DNA from: a virus
Length of the DNA: 38,329 bases
Virus record (IMG/VR): IMGVR_UViG_3300027733_001073
Coordinates: 1 to 38,329 of that record
Reading direction: 5' to 3' (one strand)
Every line of letters starts with the position of its first letter. Within the stretch, counting starts at the first letter, position 1. The position numbers were made by a program, and so were the translations under genes. Below the pieces are notes generated by a model. The model worked only from the letters and a program-made list of their open reading frames with translations. It ran no database searches and was not told the origin of the DNA. Shown in pieces: positions 37,426-38,329 of the stretch.

Positions 37426-37519
37426 AAATAAGAGAGTTCATAATACCCCTATAGGAATAACAAACCATACATTCTGGTTTTTGGATATAGAGGTTTGACA
37501 TGCAAAGGTTTGTATGATA

Positions 37520-37558
37520 TAAGGTTTGTTAAGTAAAAACTAAGGTTTGTTAAGTAAA
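37520..37558 (+). repeat. Two direct repeats of 18 bp, period 21 bp
   Basis: TAAGGTTTGTTAAGTAAA at 37520-37537 and 37541-37558, identical and spaced by two helical turns, each containing the AGGTTTG motif. Typical iteron spacing. Confidence 0.85.
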
Positions 37559-37657
37559 GGCTAAAACCCTGCAAAATTTTTTATTGGTTCGTAATGTCTA
37601 GAATCCTGGGAAAAAGATCTTCGATTCGTAATAAGGTTTGATGGTTGAAAGGTTTGT

Positions 37658-37680
37658 CGAAAAATCTCAGTCTTCTGAGG
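37658..37680 (-). terminator. Weak Rho-independent terminator
   Basis: Minus strand CTCAG-AAGA-CTGAG followed by ATTTTT. The stem is only 5 bp and it overlaps the stop codon of the gene at 37667. It would stop transcription before the iteron region. Confidence 0.5.
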
Positions 37681-37945
37681 CAGCCATTTCCAAAACCTCA
37701 TCAAGGGTCATGCCCTCAATGATGTCATCTTCAGTTAGTTTAATAGACTGAAGAAACATTTCAAAGGTATCAATTATATATCTGCGTCCATCATCTGAAA
37801 CTTCTACAACTAATCCCTGGGCAGTTAGATATGCTAATGGTAAACCAAGATCGTTGAACTCTATGAATGCCCTGAAATCTTTTTCTTCCTTATAGCCTTC
37901 ATACAACTCCCCCAGGATTACACACTGGGTTGCAAAGTCTGTCAT
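37667..37945 (-). CDS. Acidic phage protein, unknown
   Basis: 92 residues, acidic. FRAFIEFNDLGLPLAYLTAQ and GLVVEVSDDGRRYIIDTFEM resemble a small winged-helix-like layout (helix, strand, strand), then an acidic helix TEDDIIEGMTLDEVLEMA. ATGA overlap with the upstream gene. Its place beside the iterons makes a replication or regulatory role worth testing; no family recognised. Confidence 0.65.
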   Translation of the reverse strand: MTDFATQCVILGELYEGYKEEKDFRAFIEFNDLGLPLAYLTAQGLVVEVSDDGRRYIIDTFEMFLQSIKLTEDDIIEGMTLDEVLEMAASED

Positions 37946-38211
37946 ACCTGTGCCTTGAAAAAATCAGCAGGGTTGTCATACATTGTCTCAGGGTCAATCT
38001 CTCTGATGTCACAAAGAGTACGCCATGCTAACTCTAACTGTGACTTACCTGCCTCTGTAGGCTCTGCCCAACCACCTGCAACAAAATCTGCAAGACCAAG
38101 ACCGTCTTCAAGGTCTTTCCAAAAGTCAGAAGGCAGATACTCTACATCTTCTAACTCTAATGCGTCTGTATTAATCTGTGAAAGAATAATAGCAATCTTA
38201 CCAAAGTCCAC
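37942..38211 (-). CDS. Acidic phage protein, unknown; likely partner of 37667
   Basis: 89 residues from a GTG start inside the end of the upstream frame. ALELEDVEYLPSDFWKDLED and LADFVAGGWAEPTEAGKSQL resemble the layout of its downstream neighbour (short helix, turn, beta), perhaps a distant paralogue. ATGA overlap indicates coupled translation. Function unknown. Confidence 0.65.
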   Translation of the reverse strand: MDFGKIAIILSQINTDALELEDVEYLPSDFWKDLEDGLGLADFVAGGWAEPTEAGKSQLELAWRTLCDIREIDPETMYDNPADFFKAQV

Positions 38212-38329
38212 TTCTCCACCGCTCTCTCTGTAGGTTGGGGTCTAGAATACCTTCTTTTTCATACTGGGCACTCTCAATCATAGCAATTAATCTATTGTAT
38301 GTCAAGTGTGGCAATACCCTTGCCAACAT
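38198..38329 (-). CDS. Small protein at the window edge, possibly incomplete
   Basis: A minus-strand frame ending at 38198. An ATG lies exactly at the window end (43 residues), but the true start could be further upstream; another ATG is at 38281. It contains LTYNRLIAMIESAQYEKEGI and ends RERWRSGLW. It overlaps the next gene by 14 bp. A TTGACA-17-TATGAT promoter-like sequence lies inside it. Confidence 0.5.
   Translation of the reverse strand: MLARVLPHLTYNRLIAMIESAQYEKEGILDPNLQRERWRSGLW

Larger units (their letters stand above)
36964..37657. other. Gene-free region with DnaA boxes and AGGTTTG iterons: candidate replication origin
   Basis: Three perfect TTATCCACA boxes (36964-36972, 36997-37005, 37008-37016) in 53 bp. 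Beyond them AGGTTTG occurs at 37288, 37491, 37506, 37522, 37543, 37634 and 37650, and its complement CAAACCT at 37122, 37137, 37145 and 37177. There are AT-rich stretches, an inverted repeat and repeated TCGTAAT. No convincing coding frame. It fits an iteron-type origin or a regulatory centre. Confidence 0.6.

Noticed and set aside
1-38329. Integrase, attachment sites or transposase
   Set aside because: No tyrosine or serine recombinase motif, transposase or terminal repeat pair was seen; the tRNAs have no flanking direct repeat that I could find.

Overview
The window looks like part of a double-stranded DNA phage genome, or a phage contig from a metagenome. The host was probably a low-GC actinobacterium. 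Phage identity rests on a small/large terminase pair, a CHAP-type lysin, holin-like small membrane proteins, phage DUF families and very dense packing of genes with 1-20 bp overlaps. The actinobacterial host is inferred from a WhiB-like Fe-S regulator with the C-x25-C-x2-C-x5-C and GVWGG motifs, an FmdB-like zinc ribbon, a DUF7455-like protein and extensive leaderless-type promoters. The DNA is AT-rich and the five tRNAs read AT-rich codons.

Layout. (1) 69-9304, plus strand: replication and recombination: an SSB-like protein, a DNA polymerase III alpha subunit with an apparently intact PHP site, a RecA-like ATPase, a PD-(D/E)XK nuclease, a Cas4/RecB-like Fe-S nuclease, a RuvC-like nuclease, DUF3310 and the small terminase. 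(2) 9285-11094: large terminase, broken by an exact 25-bp tandem duplication. (3) 11136-17538: a secretion and lysis region with two large exported Ala/Thr/Val-rich surface proteins, three small holin-like membrane proteins, an Ntn-hydrolase and a secreted subtilase. (4) 17546-17770: tRNA-Asn, tRNA-Gly and tRNA-Glu. (5) 17844-25035: an accessory block with Hsp20, CHAP lysin, FmdB, SNase, thioredoxin between two paralogues, DUF5872, WhiB, a GlcNAc-type glycosyltransferase and XapX. A terminator at 25053-25085 separates it from the convergent minus-strand block. (6) 25084-32862, minus strand: one long chain running from about 14 tiny genes through an endonuclease VII-like gene and two tRNAs into a six-gene surface-sugar operon (four glycosyltransferases, FkbM methyltransferase, epimerase). 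(7) 32944-36922: short independent units on both strands, including HNH, HAD, Dps, a GIY-YIG-like protein, a DUF6065-like protein and GNAT. (8) 36964-37657: a gene-free stretch with three perfect DnaA boxes and at least 11 AGGTTTG motifs, a candidate origin. (9) 37667-38329: three small minus-strand genes, the last at the window edge.

Main unusual points. Thirteen genes carry a -10 hexamer exactly 6 nt before the ATG, seven of them with a TTGACA-like -35 at 17 bp; this is the geometry of leaderless mRNAs. Two intergenic cassettes repeat the same promoter plus paired CGCCGAA sites. A ROSE-like RNA-thermometer hairpin covers the Shine-Dalgarno (SD) sequence of hsp20. Two genes appear to start at ATC and ATT instead of ATG. 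No portal, capsid or tail gene could be recognised, so the virion module is either outside the window or unrecognisable by eye.
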